Below, in pieces: positions 25,247-33,983 of a DNA stretch of 64,000 bases (its first letter is position 1; each line of letters begins with the position of its first letter). This DNA is from Streptomyces noursei (GTDB lineage Bacteria; Actinomycetota; Actinomycetes; Streptomycetales; Streptomycetaceae). The translations under genes were made by a program, and so were the position numbers. Below the pieces are notes generated by a model, which worked only from the letters and a program-made list of their open reading frames with translations, searched no databases and was not told where the DNA came from. The stretch spans positions 65,908 to 129,907 of the forward strand of contig NZ_LWBU01000279.1 of the NCBI RefSeq assembly GCF_001646665.1, given 5' to 3'.

Positions 25247-27397
25247 ATGAGCACCTCGACCACCAGCGCGTTCGACGTTCCCGAGCGCCTCTCCGCCAAG
25301 GCCGATCCGGCGCTGATCGCCGGCGACGAGCGGCACTTCGCGGCCGTCGCGGAGACCCTGGAGCGGACGATCGGCGAACTGTCCGGCCGGCTCGACGCCC
25401 TGCGCAGGGCACCCGGCGGCGCCGGCAGGGAGGCGATGGACCGGGACGTGGAGATCCACCGGCTCACCGGCCGGCTGCGTACGCTGCGTCGTTTCGGCCT
25501 CGACCTGTGCCTCGGGCACATCGTCGGCACGGACGACCCCCGGCCCGTGTACATCGGACGGCTCGGTCTCACCGACGGGGCCGGGCGCCGTCTGCTGGTC
25601 GACTGGCGCTCCCCCGCCGCGGAACCGTTCTTCGCGGCGACCCACGCCGACCCGATGGGTCTGGCGAGCCGCCGCAGGTACCACTGGTCCGGCGGCCGCG
25701 TCAGTGACTACTGGGACGAGGTGTTCACGGCGGAGGGGCTGGAGGGGCACGCGGCGCTCGACGACCAGTCCGCCTTCATCGCCGGCCTTGGGAGCAGCCG
25801 GTCGCCGCGGATGCGTGACGTGCTCGCCACCATCCAGGCCGACCAGGACGCCGTCATCCGGGCGGGGTCCCGCGGCGCTCTCGTCGTCGACGGCGGTCCG
25901 GGTACGGGCAAGACCGTCGTCGCGCTGCACCGCACCGCGCACCTGCTGTACTCCGACCCCCGGCTCGGCCACCGCCGCGGCGGCGTGCTGTTCGTCGGCC
26001 CGCACGAGCCGTACCTCGCCTACGTCGCCGACGTCCTGCCCAGCCTCGGCGAGGAGGGTGTGCGGACCTGCACCCTGCGGGACCTGGTGGCGGAGGGGGC
26101 GGGGGCCGCGGTCGAGACCGACCCGGAAGCGGCCCGGCTCAAGGCGTCCGCCGACATGGTGGTGAGGGCCGTCGAGAGGGCCGTCAGGTTCTACGAGGAG
26201 CCGCCCGCCGAGGGCATGACGGTCACCACCGACTGGGGCGACGTGGAGCTGGAGGCCGGTGACTGGGCCGAGGCGTTCGAGGCGCCGGAGCCCGGTACGC
26301 CGCACAACGAGGCACGCGACCGGATCTGGGAGGCGCTGGTCGCGATCCTGCGGGACAGGCTGGACGCCGACGTCCCGCGCGACGAGTTCCGCGCGGCGCT
26401 GCGGCGGGACGGCGAGCTGGTCGGTGCCCTGGACCGGGCGTGGCCGCTGATCGAGGCGGCCGACCTCGTCGGGGACCTGTGGTCGGTCCCGGCGTACCTG
26501 CGGCTGTGCGCGCCGTGGCTGGGCCGCGACGAGGTCCGCAGGCTCCAGCGGGACGACGCCCGCGCCTGGACGGTGTCCGACCTGCCGATCCTCGACGCGG
26601 CACGGCAGCGCCTCGGCGACCCGCGGGCGGCGCTGCGGGAGCGGCGGCGGCGCGTGTCCGCCGCCGCCGAGCGCGCCCGTATGGCCAGGGTCATCGACGA
26701 CCTGGTCGCGGCCGACGCGGACGGCGAGGGGGCGGTGACGATGCTGCGCGGGCGCGACCTCCAGGACAGCCTGGTCGACGGGACGGCACTGCCCGGCACG
26801 GAACCGGACGCCCTCGCCGGCCCGTTCGCCCACGTCGTCGTGGACGAGGCCCAGGAACTGACCGACGCGGAGTGGCGGATGCTGCTGCTGCGGTGCCCCT
26901 CCCGGAGCTTCACCATCGTCGGGGACCGGGCCCAGGCCCGGCACGGGTTCACCGAGTCGTGGCGGGAGCGGCTCGAACGGGTCGGGTTCGACAGGATCGA
27001 CGTCGCCTCGCTGAGCATCAACTACCGGACGCCCGAGGAGGTCATGGCGGAGGCCGAGCGGGTCATCCGGGCCGTGCTCCCGGACGCCAACGTGCCGGTC
27101 TCGGTGCGCGCCGGCGGGTTTCCCGTCGAGCACGGCCCGGTCGCCGCTCTGCGTCCGCTCCTGGACGAGTGGCTGGCGGCGAACGCCGACGGGACCGCCT
27201 GCGTCATCGGTGACCCAACGTTCCGGCCGCCGCCCCGCGTCCGGTCGCTCACCCCGCAGCTGGCGAAGGGGCTGGAGTTCGACCTGGTCGTCCTCGTCGA
27301 CCCGGAGAGGTTCGGCACCGGTGTCGAGGGCGGGGTCGACCGCTATGTCGCCATGACACGGGCGACCCGGCGGCTCGTCGTCCTCACGAGCCCGTGA
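25247..27397 (+). CDS. helR: HelR, HelD-like RNA polymerase-protecting helicase-family protein
   Basis: A 716-residue UvrD/HelD-like protein. The Walker A motif DGGPGTGKT is at about 214-222, the Walker B/DEAQ motif is VVVDEAQELTDAEWRMLL, the motif III region is IVGDRAQARHGF, and the C-terminal helicase motifs include SINYRTPEEVM and VAMTRATRRLVVL. The N-terminal coiled-coil arm (about 20-80) matches the HelD secondary-channel arm. HelR displaces rifamycin from RNA polymerase and recycles stalled enzyme. The upstream RAE supports HelR rather than a housekeeping HelD. The ATG follows CGGAGGTGGTCCG. The 3' end overlaps the convergent SDR gene by 14 nt. Confidence 0.9.
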   Translation: MSTSTTSAFDVPERLSAKADPALIAGDERHFAAVAETLERTIGELSGRLDALRRAPGGAGREAMDRDVEIHRLTGRLRTLRRFGLDLCLGHIVGTDDPRPVYIGRLGLTDGAGRRLLVDWRSPAAEPFFAATHADPMGLASRRRYHWSGGRVSDYWDEVFTAEGLEGHAALDDQSAFIAGLGSSRSPRMRDVLATIQADQDAVIRAGSRGALVVDGGPGTGKTVVALHRTAHLLYSDPRLGHRRGGVLFVGPHEPYLAYVADVLPSLGEEGVRTCTLRDLVAEGAGAAVETDPEAARLKASADMVVRAVERAVRFYEEPPAEGMTVTTDWGDVELEAGDWAEAFEAPEPGTPHNEARDRIWEALVAILRDRLDADVPRDEFRAALRRDGELVGALDRAWPLIEAADLVGDLWSVPAYLRLCAPWLGRDEVRRLQRDDARAWTVSDLPILDAARQRLGDPRAALRERRRRVSAAAERARMARVIDDLVAADADGEGAVTMLRGRDLQDSLVDGTALPGTEPDALAGPFAHVVVDEAQELTDAEWRMLLLRCPSRSFTIVGDRAQARHGFTESWRERLERVGFDRIDVASLSINYRTPEEVMAEAERVIRAVLPDANVPVSVRAGGFPVEHGPVAALRPLLDEWLAANADGTACVIGDPTFRPPPRVRSLTPQLAKGLEFDLVVLVDPERFGTGVEGGVDRYVAMTRATRRLVVLTSP

Positions 27398-28217
27398 CCG
27401 CGTCCCGGGCCAGCAGCTCGTCGGTCAGCCGCATGAGCCGTGCGCGGGCCTCCGGGTCGTACGCCTGGTCGTGGGCGCGGGCGTCGGTGAACCGGTCGAA
27501 GTAGCGTCCGGTGACGGAGGCGAGGTCCGGGTCGAGGAGCAGCCGTACGGTGGGGCGCACCCCTTCGTCGACCGCGACGACCGGGGTGAGGCCGTAGGCG
27601 CGCACGCCCTCGGTGTCCATCAGGTGGGCGGGGTGGAGGGTGTTGACCGTGACGCCGGTGCCGTCGAGTTCGGCGGCCAGCTCGAAGGTGGCCATGATCA
27701 TGGCGAGCTTGCTGCGGCAGTAGGCGCGCAGTCCCTCGTAGCCGTGCTCCAGCATGACGTCGTCGAAGTCGACGGTCTCCTGGCCGATGGAGGCGACGTT
27801 GACGACGCGGGCGGGCGCGGAGGCGGTGAGCAGGGGCAGCAGGTCGCGGACGAGGGCGTAGGGGGCGAGGTGGTTGACCGCGAAGCGCAGCTCGTGCCCC
27901 TGCCGGCTGAACTCCCGTCGCAGCGGCTCGGACCCGCCGCCCGCGACGGCGTTGTTGACCAGGCCGTCGAGCCGGGGTTCGGCCGCGCGGACACGGGCGG
28001 CCATGGCGTGCACCTGGTCGAGGTCGGCCAGGTCGGCGAGGTAGGTGCGGACGGTGGCGCCGGGTGCCCGTCGCGCCACCTCCGCCGCCACCGTTTCGAG
28101 GCGGCCCCGGTCGCGGCCGTGCAGCAGGAGGGTGTGGCCCCGCTCGGCGAGGTCGAGCGCCAGGCCGCGGCCCAGCCCCTGGGTCGCTCCGGTGATCAGT
28201 ACGGTACGTCGGTTCAT
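27384..28217 (-). CDS. Short-chain dehydrogenase/reductase
   Basis: A 277-residue SDR of the retinol-dehydrogenase/WW-oxidoreductase-like type. The Rossmann motif is TGATQGLG near residue 9, with NNAVAGGG in place of the NNAG motif, VNVASIG for the catalytic Ser, and YCRSK for the Tyr/Lys pair. The Arg in LLLHGRDRGRLE suggests NADP(H). The substrate is unknown. The ATG at 28217 follows CCAGGGTGGTCACC. It is convergent with helR, sharing 14 nt, so the two transcripts would be antisense at their ends. Confidence 0.85.
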   Translation of the reverse strand: MNRRTVLITGATQGLGRGLALDLAERGHTLLLHGRDRGRLETVAAEVARRAPGATVRTYLADLADLDQVHAMAARVRAAEPRLDGLVNNAVAGGGSEPLRREFSRQGHELRFAVNHLAPYALVRDLLPLLTASAPARVVNVASIGQETVDFDDVMLEHGYEGLRAYCRSKLAMIMATFELAAELDGTGVTVNTLHPAHLMDTEGVRAYGLTPVVAVDEGVRPTVRLLLDPDLASVTGRYFDRFTDARAHDQAYDPEARARLMRLTDELLARDAVTGS

Positions 28218-28384
28218 GGTGACCACCCTGGTGGGCGGGTGAGGCCGTTCGGGAGAGTGTGGTGAGCCTGGTGTCAGCACCACCAGGCACGGGCGACCAC
28301 CAGGCACGGGCGGGGCGGGCGGCCCCCTCTGCTGTCGGCGAAGTGTGCTGGAGCCCGGTGCGCGCCCGGTGGTTGGGTGACGGC

Positions 28385-29371
28385 ATGGAGATTCTAATTC
28401 TGGGCGGCACGGCGTGGCTGGGCCGGGAGTTGTCGCGGCAGGCGGTGGGGCGGGGCCACCGGGTGACGTGCCTGGCCCGCGGCGAGAGCGGACGGGTCGC
28501 CGAGGGGGCGCGGCTGGTGGCGGCCGACCGGCGCGAACCGTCGGCGTACGCACCGCTCCTCGACCGCGACTGGGACGCGGTCGTCGAGGTGTCCTGGCAG
28601 CCGGGGTGGGTCCGCGGGGCGCTCCGCGCGCTCGCCGGCAGGGCCGCGCACTGGACGTACGTCTCGTCCGTCAGCGCGTACGCCTCCCACGCCGCGCCCG
28701 GCGCCGACGAGTCGGCGGCCCTCCTCGCCCCGGCCGGCGGCGACGAGGCCGGCCGCTCGGTGTACGGGGAGGCGAAGGTCGCCTGCGAGGCGGCGTCGGG
28801 CCGTGCCGTGGGCGGTCGCCTCCTGCTCGTCCGCCCGGGTCTGATCGGGGGTCCGGGGGACCACAGCGGGCGGTCCGGCTACTGGGTGGCCCGTGCGGCC
28901 CGCGATCCCCGGGGCCCGATGCTGGTTCCCGGTACGCCCGGTCTGCCGACGCAGGTGGTCGACGTGCGGGACCTCGCCGCCTGGTTGCTCGACAGCGCGG
29001 CGGCGGGGCGCGTCGGTACGTACGACGCCGTGGGCCCGGTCGTGCCGTTCGGGGAGTGGGTGGGGCTGTCGCGCGCCGTCGGGGGGCACACCGGTCCGGT
29101 GGTCACCGCCGATCCGGCGTGGTTGCTGGAGCGGGGTGTGGCGCAGTACATGGGTGAGGAGTCGCTGCCGATGTGGCTGGTGGAGCCCGGCTGGGAGGGG
29201 TGGTCGGCGCGCAGTGGCTCCGCGGCGCTCGCGGCGGGGCTGCGGCACCGGCCGCGGGCGGAGATGCTGGCCGACACGCTGCGCTGGGAGCGCGCGGAAG
29301 GGCTGGGACGGGCGCGGCGTGCGGGTCTGAGCGCCGGGCGGGAACGGGAGTTGCTGGCCGCGTCGGCGTGA
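28385..29371 (+). CDS. NAD-dependent epimerase/dehydratase-like protein
   Basis: A 328-residue extended-SDR protein. It starts MEILILGGTAWLGRELSRQA, the GGTxxLG variant of the glycine motif common in NDP-sugar epimerase-like and reductase-like relatives. YVSSVSAYA supplies the catalytic Ser region and VYGEAKVACE the YxxxK pair (Y-G-E-A-K), so it may be active. PGLIGGPGD matches the family's substrate-entry loop. The ATG at 28385 has only a weak upstream Shine-Dalgarno. The sugar or other substrate cannot be named; no sugar-biosynthesis genes lie next to it. Confidence 0.8.
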   Translation: MEILILGGTAWLGRELSRQAVGRGHRVTCLARGESGRVAEGARLVAADRREPSAYAPLLDRDWDAVVEVSWQPGWVRGALRALAGRAAHWTYVSSVSAYASHAAPGADESAALLAPAGGDEAGRSVYGEAKVACEAASGRAVGGRLLLVRPGLIGGPGDHSGRSGYWVARAARDPRGPMLVPGTPGLPTQVVDVRDLAAWLLDSAAAGRVGTYDAVGPVVPFGEWVGLSRAVGGHTGPVVTADPAWLLERGVAQYMGEESLPMWLVEPGWEGWSARSGSAALAAGLRHRPRAEMLADTLRWERAEGLGRARRAGLSAGRERELLAASA

Positions 29372-29584
29372 CTGCGCCGGCATGGGGCGCACACCTCAAC
29401 ATGCATGGGCTTGCGGCACGTTGCGGCAAACTCTTACGTGCGCCGGTCGCGGTTTCCGCGACTCGCCTCCCCGTCTTCCACCCGGAGCGGCGGTGATCGT
29501 CCCGAGCCCCCGGGCCGACCCGATCGCCGGCCGCCCGGCCCGCCGGTCCCCGGCAGATGTCAGCCCCGCGCGAGAGGAACCACC

Positions 29585-30523
29585 ATGAGCAGCACGTACG
29601 ACGTCCTCGTCCTCGGCGGTTCGGGCGTCGACACGATCGTCCACGTCCCCGAACTCCCGCTCCCCTACGCGGACAGCTACATGATCCGGCCCGGCATCGA
29701 GACCCGGGCCGGACAGACCGGGGACTTCGTGGCGCTGGGACTGACCTCCCTGGGGCTGAGCACCCACCACCTCGACATGATCGGCGACGACCCGCAGGGG
29801 GACCTGGTCCGCGCCTTCCACCGGGACCACGGCATCGATTTCACCGAGGTCCCACTGCCCGGCGGGACGAAGCGCGCTGTGAACCTCGTCGGGCCGGACG
29901 GCCGCAGGCTCTCCCTCTACGACGACAGCCGCTCTCGCGAGTCCGACCGGCTCCCCGAGGACCTGGTCCGTGAACTGGCCGTGGTCAGCCGCCACGCGCA
30001 CGTCTCGATCACCCACCCGTGCGCCTACGCCCTCCCGCTGCTGCACGAGGCAGGTCTGACCGTCTCCACCGACCTGCACGACTGGGATGGTCGGAACCCC
30101 TACCACGAGCCGTTCGCCTACGGCGCGGACGTCGTCTTCGTCTCCACCACCGCCCTCGCGGACCCGGAGCGGACGATGCGTGGCGTCCTGGAGCGGGGCC
30201 GGGCCCAGGTCGTCGTCGCCACCGCCGGAGCCGAGGGCTCCTACCTGCTCACGGCCGACGGCGGGCCCGTGCACGTGCCGCCGGTGGCCCCGCGGGGGCC
30301 GGTCGTGGACTCCAACGGCGCGGGCGACGCCTTCGCCGCCGGTTTCCTCTTCGGCCGCCTCACCGGCGAGGACCCCCGACGATGCGCGCTGTACGGCGCC
30401 ATCGCCGGGGCCCACGCCTGTACCGTACCGGCCACCGGATGCGACGCCATCGACCGGACGGCACTCCTCGGCGAGGCGGTCGCCGTCACCGGGACGCCTG
30501 AGGGTGCGGGGACCGGCGCATGA
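29585..30523 (+). CDS. PfkB-family carbohydrate/nucleoside kinase
   Basis: A 312-residue ribokinase-type kinase. The N-terminal GG motif is DVLVLGGSGVDTIVHV. The C-terminal signature VDSNGAGDAFAAGFLFGRL contains the catalytic Asp and anion hole (NGAGD). ATAGAEGSYLL is the usual preceding strand. The lid region (PGIETRAGQTGDFVALGL) is present. It would phosphorylate a sugar or nucleoside with ATP in the cytoplasm; the specificity is not clear. The ATG follows GAGAGGAACCACC. There is no transporter or regulator beside it. Confidence 0.87.
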   Translation: MSSTYDVLVLGGSGVDTIVHVPELPLPYADSYMIRPGIETRAGQTGDFVALGLTSLGLSTHHLDMIGDDPQGDLVRAFHRDHGIDFTEVPLPGGTKRAVNLVGPDGRRLSLYDDSRSRESDRLPEDLVRELAVVSRHAHVSITHPCAYALPLLHEAGLTVSTDLHDWDGRNPYHEPFAYGADVVFVSTTALADPERTMRGVLERGRAQVVVATAGAEGSYLLTADGGPVHVPPVAPRGPVVDSNGAGDAFAAGFLFGRLTGEDPRRCALYGAIAGAHACTVPATGCDAIDRTALLGEAVAVTGTPEGAGTGA

Positions 30524-30619
30524 CCGGGCTGGCGTCCCTGCCCGCGTGCTCGCTCGCGGCGGCGGTACTCCCCGCCGGGACGCCGGCGACGCCCCGGTCG
30601 GCGACGGGAGTGGTGGGAC

Positions 30620-31378
30620 TCAGGCGCGGCCGGTGACGTGCCCGCCGTCCACGCGCAGGGCGTGCCCCGTGACGAACGTGGCGCCCGCGAGGTAGAGCAC
30701 CGCTTCGGCGACCTCGGAGACCTCGCCGACCCGGTTCAGCAGGGCCAGCCCTCCGAAGGAGTCCACATCGGAGCCGTCGTGCAGGGGGGTGCGGATGATG
30801 CCGGGTGAGACGAGGTTGACGCGGATGCCGTCGGCGGCGAGCTCCGCGGCCAGGCTGGTCGTCAGCGCGTGCACGCCGGCCTTGCTGACCACGGGCGCGG
30901 AGGACGGGAAGCCCGCCAGCGCGTGGTCCACCAGGACGGTGCCGATGTTGACGATGCTGCCGCCGCGGCCCTGGGCGCGCAGCGCCCGCACCACCGCCTG
31001 GGTGGTGAGGTAGGTGCCCTTGAGGTTGCCGGTGAGGAAACCGTCCAGCTCCTCCTCGGTGACCTCGGTGAAGGGCTTGGGGGCGAAGGTTCCCGCGTTG
31101 TTGACCAGGAGGTCGATGCCGCCGAACCGGTCGAGCGCGGTGCGGACGAGGGCTTCGCCGGTCGCCGGCTCGGCGATGGCGCCCGCGACCCGGGCGGTCC
31201 GCTGCGGGTGGCCGAGGCCCGCCGCGGCCTTGGCGAGGCGGTCGGCGTCCCGGCCGTTGAGCACGACGTTGGCACCGCTCTCCAGCAGGGCGCGGGCGAT
31301 GTCCAGGCCGATGCCGCTGGAGGAACCGGTGACGAGAGCGGTGATGGGGGTGGCGGTGGCGGTGGCGGTGGCGGTCAT
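30620..31378 (-). CDS. SDR-family protein lacking the catalytic tyrosine
   Basis: A 252-residue SDR. TGSSSGIG (about 18-25), NNAGTF and VNIGTVLVD are all present, and the C-terminal ATFVTGHALRVDGGHV is typical of classical SDRs. However, the YxxxK position reads P-V-V-S-K (in SSAPVVSKAGVHAL), so the catalytic Tyr is Pro. It may use another residue or be a non-catalytic binder. The N-terminus (MTATATATATP) comes from a GTGGCG hexanucleotide repeat. It is divergent from a LysR regulator, which probably controls it. Confidence 0.82.
   Translation of the reverse strand: MTATATATATPITALVTGSSSGIGLDIARALLESGANVVLNGRDADRLAKAAAGLGHPQRTARVAGAIAEPATGEALVRTALDRFGGIDLLVNNAGTFAPKPFTEVTEEELDGFLTGNLKGTYLTTQAVVRALRAQGRGGSIVNIGTVLVDHALAGFPSSAPVVSKAGVHALTTSLAAELAADGIRVNLVSPGIIRTPLHDGSDVDSFGGLALLNRVGEVSEVAEAVLYLAGATFVTGHALRVDGGHVTGRA
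31346..31376. repeat. GGTGGC hexanucleotide microsatellite in the SDR 5' end
   Basis: About five tandem GGTGGC units encode the Ala-Thr run at the N-terminus of the SDR. Length changes would add or remove Ala-Thr pairs without shifting the frame. Confidence 0.6.
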
Positions 31379-31475
31379 GAGCGTGTGCCTTTCGTGGCGG
31401 CGTGGCCTGTCCTGCTGACACCGAGAACCTACGAACCCTCAACTCATAACACCACGACGAAAAATGAAGCATGTG

Positions 31476-31490
31476 ATAATCCCGGCTTAT
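31476..31490 (+). promoter_or_regulatory. Candidate LysR box between lysR and SDR genes
   Basis: ATAATCCCGGCTTAT is a dyad ATAA-N7-TTAT that fits the T-N11-A rule of LysR-type binding sites. It overlaps the lysR start codon and lies 98 nt before the SDR start, as expected for an autorepression site in a divergent pair. The whole 110-nt gap is unusually A/T-rich. Confidence 0.5.
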
Positions 31491-32418
31491 GGATGTGGAC
31501 CTGCGTGACCTGGAGCTCCTGGACGCCACCGCCGAAGCCGGCTCGCTGACGGCGGCGGCCGAGCGGCTCTATGTGAGCCAGCCGGCGCTGAGCCAGCGGC
31601 TCACCCGGCTGGAAGCCCGCCTGGGCATGCCCCTCTTCGACCGCAAGGGCCGCCGCCTGGTCCCCAACGCCGCCGGCCGCCGCCTGCTGGTCGCGGCCCG
31701 CCACGTCCTCGGCGAACTGCGTTCGGCGTCACGGGACTTGGGGGAGCTCCGCGACGGACGGGACCGGCGGGTCCGCTTCGCCGCGCAGTGCAGCACGACC
31801 TTCCCCTGGCTGCCGCCCGTGCTCCGCGCCTTCCGCGAGCGCGAGCCGGACATCGACGTACGCATCGAGACCGTCCCCGACGACGCGCCCGTCCCCGCAC
31901 TCCTCGCCGACCTGGTCGACGTCGCCCTGGTCACCAAACCCGACCTGCAGATGGACCGGGTGTCGCTGACCCGGCTGTTCGAGGACGAGATGGTGGCCGT
32001 GGTGCCGGCCGGACACCCGTGGGCCCGGCGCGCGCACCTGACCGCCCGCGACTTCGACGGCGCCGACCTGGTCCTCTACGACTTCTACGACCAGAAGCGC
32101 ATCCCGTCGATGCCGCTGCCGATCCCCGCCGGTGCCCGGCCCGCCCGCATCACCACCATGCCGGTGGTGACCGACCTGGTCGTCGAGATGGTCGCGGGCG
32201 GGCAGGGCGTGACGGTGCTGCCCAACTGGGTGGCCGCCCCGTACACGACCTCGCACGACCTCGCCCTCGTCCGCATCGGGGCACGACCGCTGACCCGCAC
32301 CTGGTTCTGCGCCACCCGGACCGGAACGCACCCGCCGCACGTGGAGGCGTTCGTGGAGGAACTCACGTCCCGGCTCAGGGCCCCCCGCACCACCGAGCCG
32401 GACGGCCCCGGCTCCTGA
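31489..32418 (+). CDS. LysR-family transcriptional regulator
   Basis: A 309-residue LTTR. The N-terminal winged HTH (1-65) reads LRDLELLDATAEAGSLTAAAERLYVSQPALSQRLTRLEARLG in pieces, with the SQPALSQ recognition helix. The co-inducer-binding domain follows (about 90-300) in two alpha/beta lobes. It is divergent from an SDR with a 110-nt A/T-rich intergenic region holding a T-N11-A dyad. No ribosome-binding site precedes the ATG, so the start may be leaderless. Confidence 0.9.
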   Translation: MDVDLRDLELLDATAEAGSLTAAAERLYVSQPALSQRLTRLEARLGMPLFDRKGRRLVPNAAGRRLLVAARHVLGELRSASRDLGELRDGRDRRVRFAAQCSTTFPWLPPVLRAFREREPDIDVRIETVPDDAPVPALLADLVDVALVTKPDLQMDRVSLTRLFEDEMVAVVPAGHPWARRAHLTARDFDGADLVLYDFYDQKRIPSMPLPIPAGARPARITTMPVVTDLVVEMVAGGQGVTVLPNWVAAPYTTSHDLALVRIGARPLTRTWFCATRTGTHPPHVEAFVEELTSRLRAPRTTEPDGPGS

Positions 32419-32545
32419 AGGGTCCGCGCCGGCGGTGTGTCCGGGTCGTACCGGGCGGCGCCCGGCTCCGACGTGGCACATGTCTCGTCCTGCCGCGGCC
32501 GGTCGGGCTTGCGTGTGCGGGTGGGGGCCGTGATGGGATGAGGTG

Positions 32546-33805
32546 ATGCGACCCCCCACACGCATAGCGACGCATCCCCGCAATCCCTACGAGGAGTTGG
32601 CCCGGCTCGCCGACCCCGAACCGGACTCCGAGCAGCGGACACCCTCCCCGCACGACCCGCCCGCCCCGCCGTCGACGGGCCTCGGCATCCCCTCCGACGA
32701 CGACGGGGCGGAGGAGGCCTGGTCACCGCCGAACCACCGCGGCAGGAGCCGGTTCGCGGCCGTTCCCGTGGTGGTGAAGCTGGCCGTCACCGTCGCCGCC
32801 GGCGCGGTGCTCCTCGCCGCCGGCGACCGTCTGGCGGTGGCCTACGCCGAGGAGCGGGCCGAGGAGAAGATCCAGCAGTCCCTGCGCCTCGCCGCCAGGC
32901 CCCAGGTCGACATCGCCGGATTCCCCTTCCTCACCCAGGTGCTGGGCAAGCGGATCCGGACGGTCGACGTCACCCTGCCGGACGTCGCCGCGGACAGGGT
33001 GTCCCTGGCCGAAGTGCACGCCAGGGCCACGGACATACGCATCGTCGGCGACCTTCCCTCCTCGATCCAGGGCGCCGTCGTCGACCGGATGGACGGCGAC
33101 GTGCTGCTGTCCTTCGACGACCTGAACCGCGAACTGGGAGCGTCCCACGTCAGATTCAGCAGTGACGGACGCGGCGGCGTCCACGTCCTCGGCAGCCTGC
33201 CCGTCGCGGGCCGGACGGTGACACTGCGCGCGGAGGCGCGGGTCGGGCGCGACGGCGACCGCGCCGTGTCGACCACCGTGGAGCACATGCGCCTGGACGT
33301 CCCCGGCCTGTTCACGTACCGCCCCGGCACCGATCCGGGGTCGTCCGGCCTGCGGCTGCACCCGGAGGCCGCCCGGCGGATCAGCGCCGAGGCGGCCGGG
33401 TTCAAGGCGCTGTTCGACGTGCCCGCCGTCGCCGAGCGGCTGGGGCTGTCCCGCGCGCGCATCGACGCCGCCCTGCGCAGCGAGGAGGAACGGGGCCGGC
33501 TGGCCGGATCACCGCACTTCCTGCGGGCCTTGACCGAGGTCAACCTGATCGACCTGGTGGTCGAACACCCCTGGATCCTCCGGAAGGCGGGAATCGACCC
33601 CGACCTGGTCGGTGCCCTGCTGAAGCTCAGGCCGCCGCAGCTCGCCGACCGCTTCTCCCTCTCCTTCCGGCTGCCCGAGTCCGCCGGTGACGTACGCCTC
33701 CGCCACGTCGGCGTGGACGGATCGGGCATCCGCGTGGGCCTCACCGGGAGCGGCCTCGCCCTCGGCGACGCCGAGGCGCCCGCCCCCTCCCCCGCCGCGC
33801 CCTGA
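32546..33805 (+). CDS. DUF2993 (LmeA-like) membrane-anchored lipid-binding protein
   Basis: A 419-residue protein. Residues 1-70 are a disordered cytoplasmic Pro/Asp-rich tail. A single membrane segment follows at about 75-97 (VVVKLAVTVAAGAVLLAAG). The outside part (100-400) is a DUF2993 domain: RPQVDIAGFPFLTQVLGKRI, VDVTLPDV and DDLNREL are the usual blocks. Relatives include mycobacterial LmeA, which binds phosphoinositides and supports lipomannan growth and envelope integrity. The ATG follows GATGAGGTG. It stands just before an envelope pair (PBP-like and NodB-like), in line with a cell-envelope role. Confidence 0.82.
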   Translation: MRPPTRIATHPRNPYEELARLADPEPDSEQRTPSPHDPPAPPSTGLGIPSDDDGAEEAWSPPNHRGRSRFAAVPVVVKLAVTVAAGAVLLAAGDRLAVAYAEERAEEKIQQSLRLAARPQVDIAGFPFLTQVLGKRIRTVDVTLPDVAADRVSLAEVHARATDIRIVGDLPSSIQGAVVDRMDGDVLLSFDDLNRELGASHVRFSSDGRGGVHVLGSLPVAGRTVTLRAEARVGRDGDRAVSTTVEHMRLDVPGLFTYRPGTDPGSSGLRLHPEAARRISAEAAGFKALFDVPAVAERLGLSRARIDAALRSEEERGRLAGSPHFLRALTEVNLIDLVVEHPWILRKAGIDPDLVGALLKLRPPQLADRFSLSFRLPESAGDVRLRHVGVDGSGIRVGLTGSGLALGDAEAPAPSPAAP

Positions 33806-33983
33806 GCCGCAGCTCCGGGAGGCCGGTGCGTACGGCCCCCCGTCGGGGGCGGACGAGTGCTCCGCCCCCGACCGGCCGGCTTCGGCCAAAGGACTCGCTG
33901 CCTCACAGGACTGTCCCACCGGCCTGTTATCTTTACGTGACATCGCGGGCGTCACCCTCCGTCAATCTCAGGGGGGCGCTTTT

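Noticed and set aside
24909..25250. 113-residue frame covering the RAE and helR leader
   Set aside because: It begins inside the promoter, contains repeat-derived VQGVQGVQ sequence, and a leader is the better explanation.
29408..29440. TTGCGGCA motifs upstream of the PfkB gene, at first taken for a second RAE
   Set aside because: They are two direct TTGCGGCA copies, not the inverted repeat with GGGG/CCCC arms.
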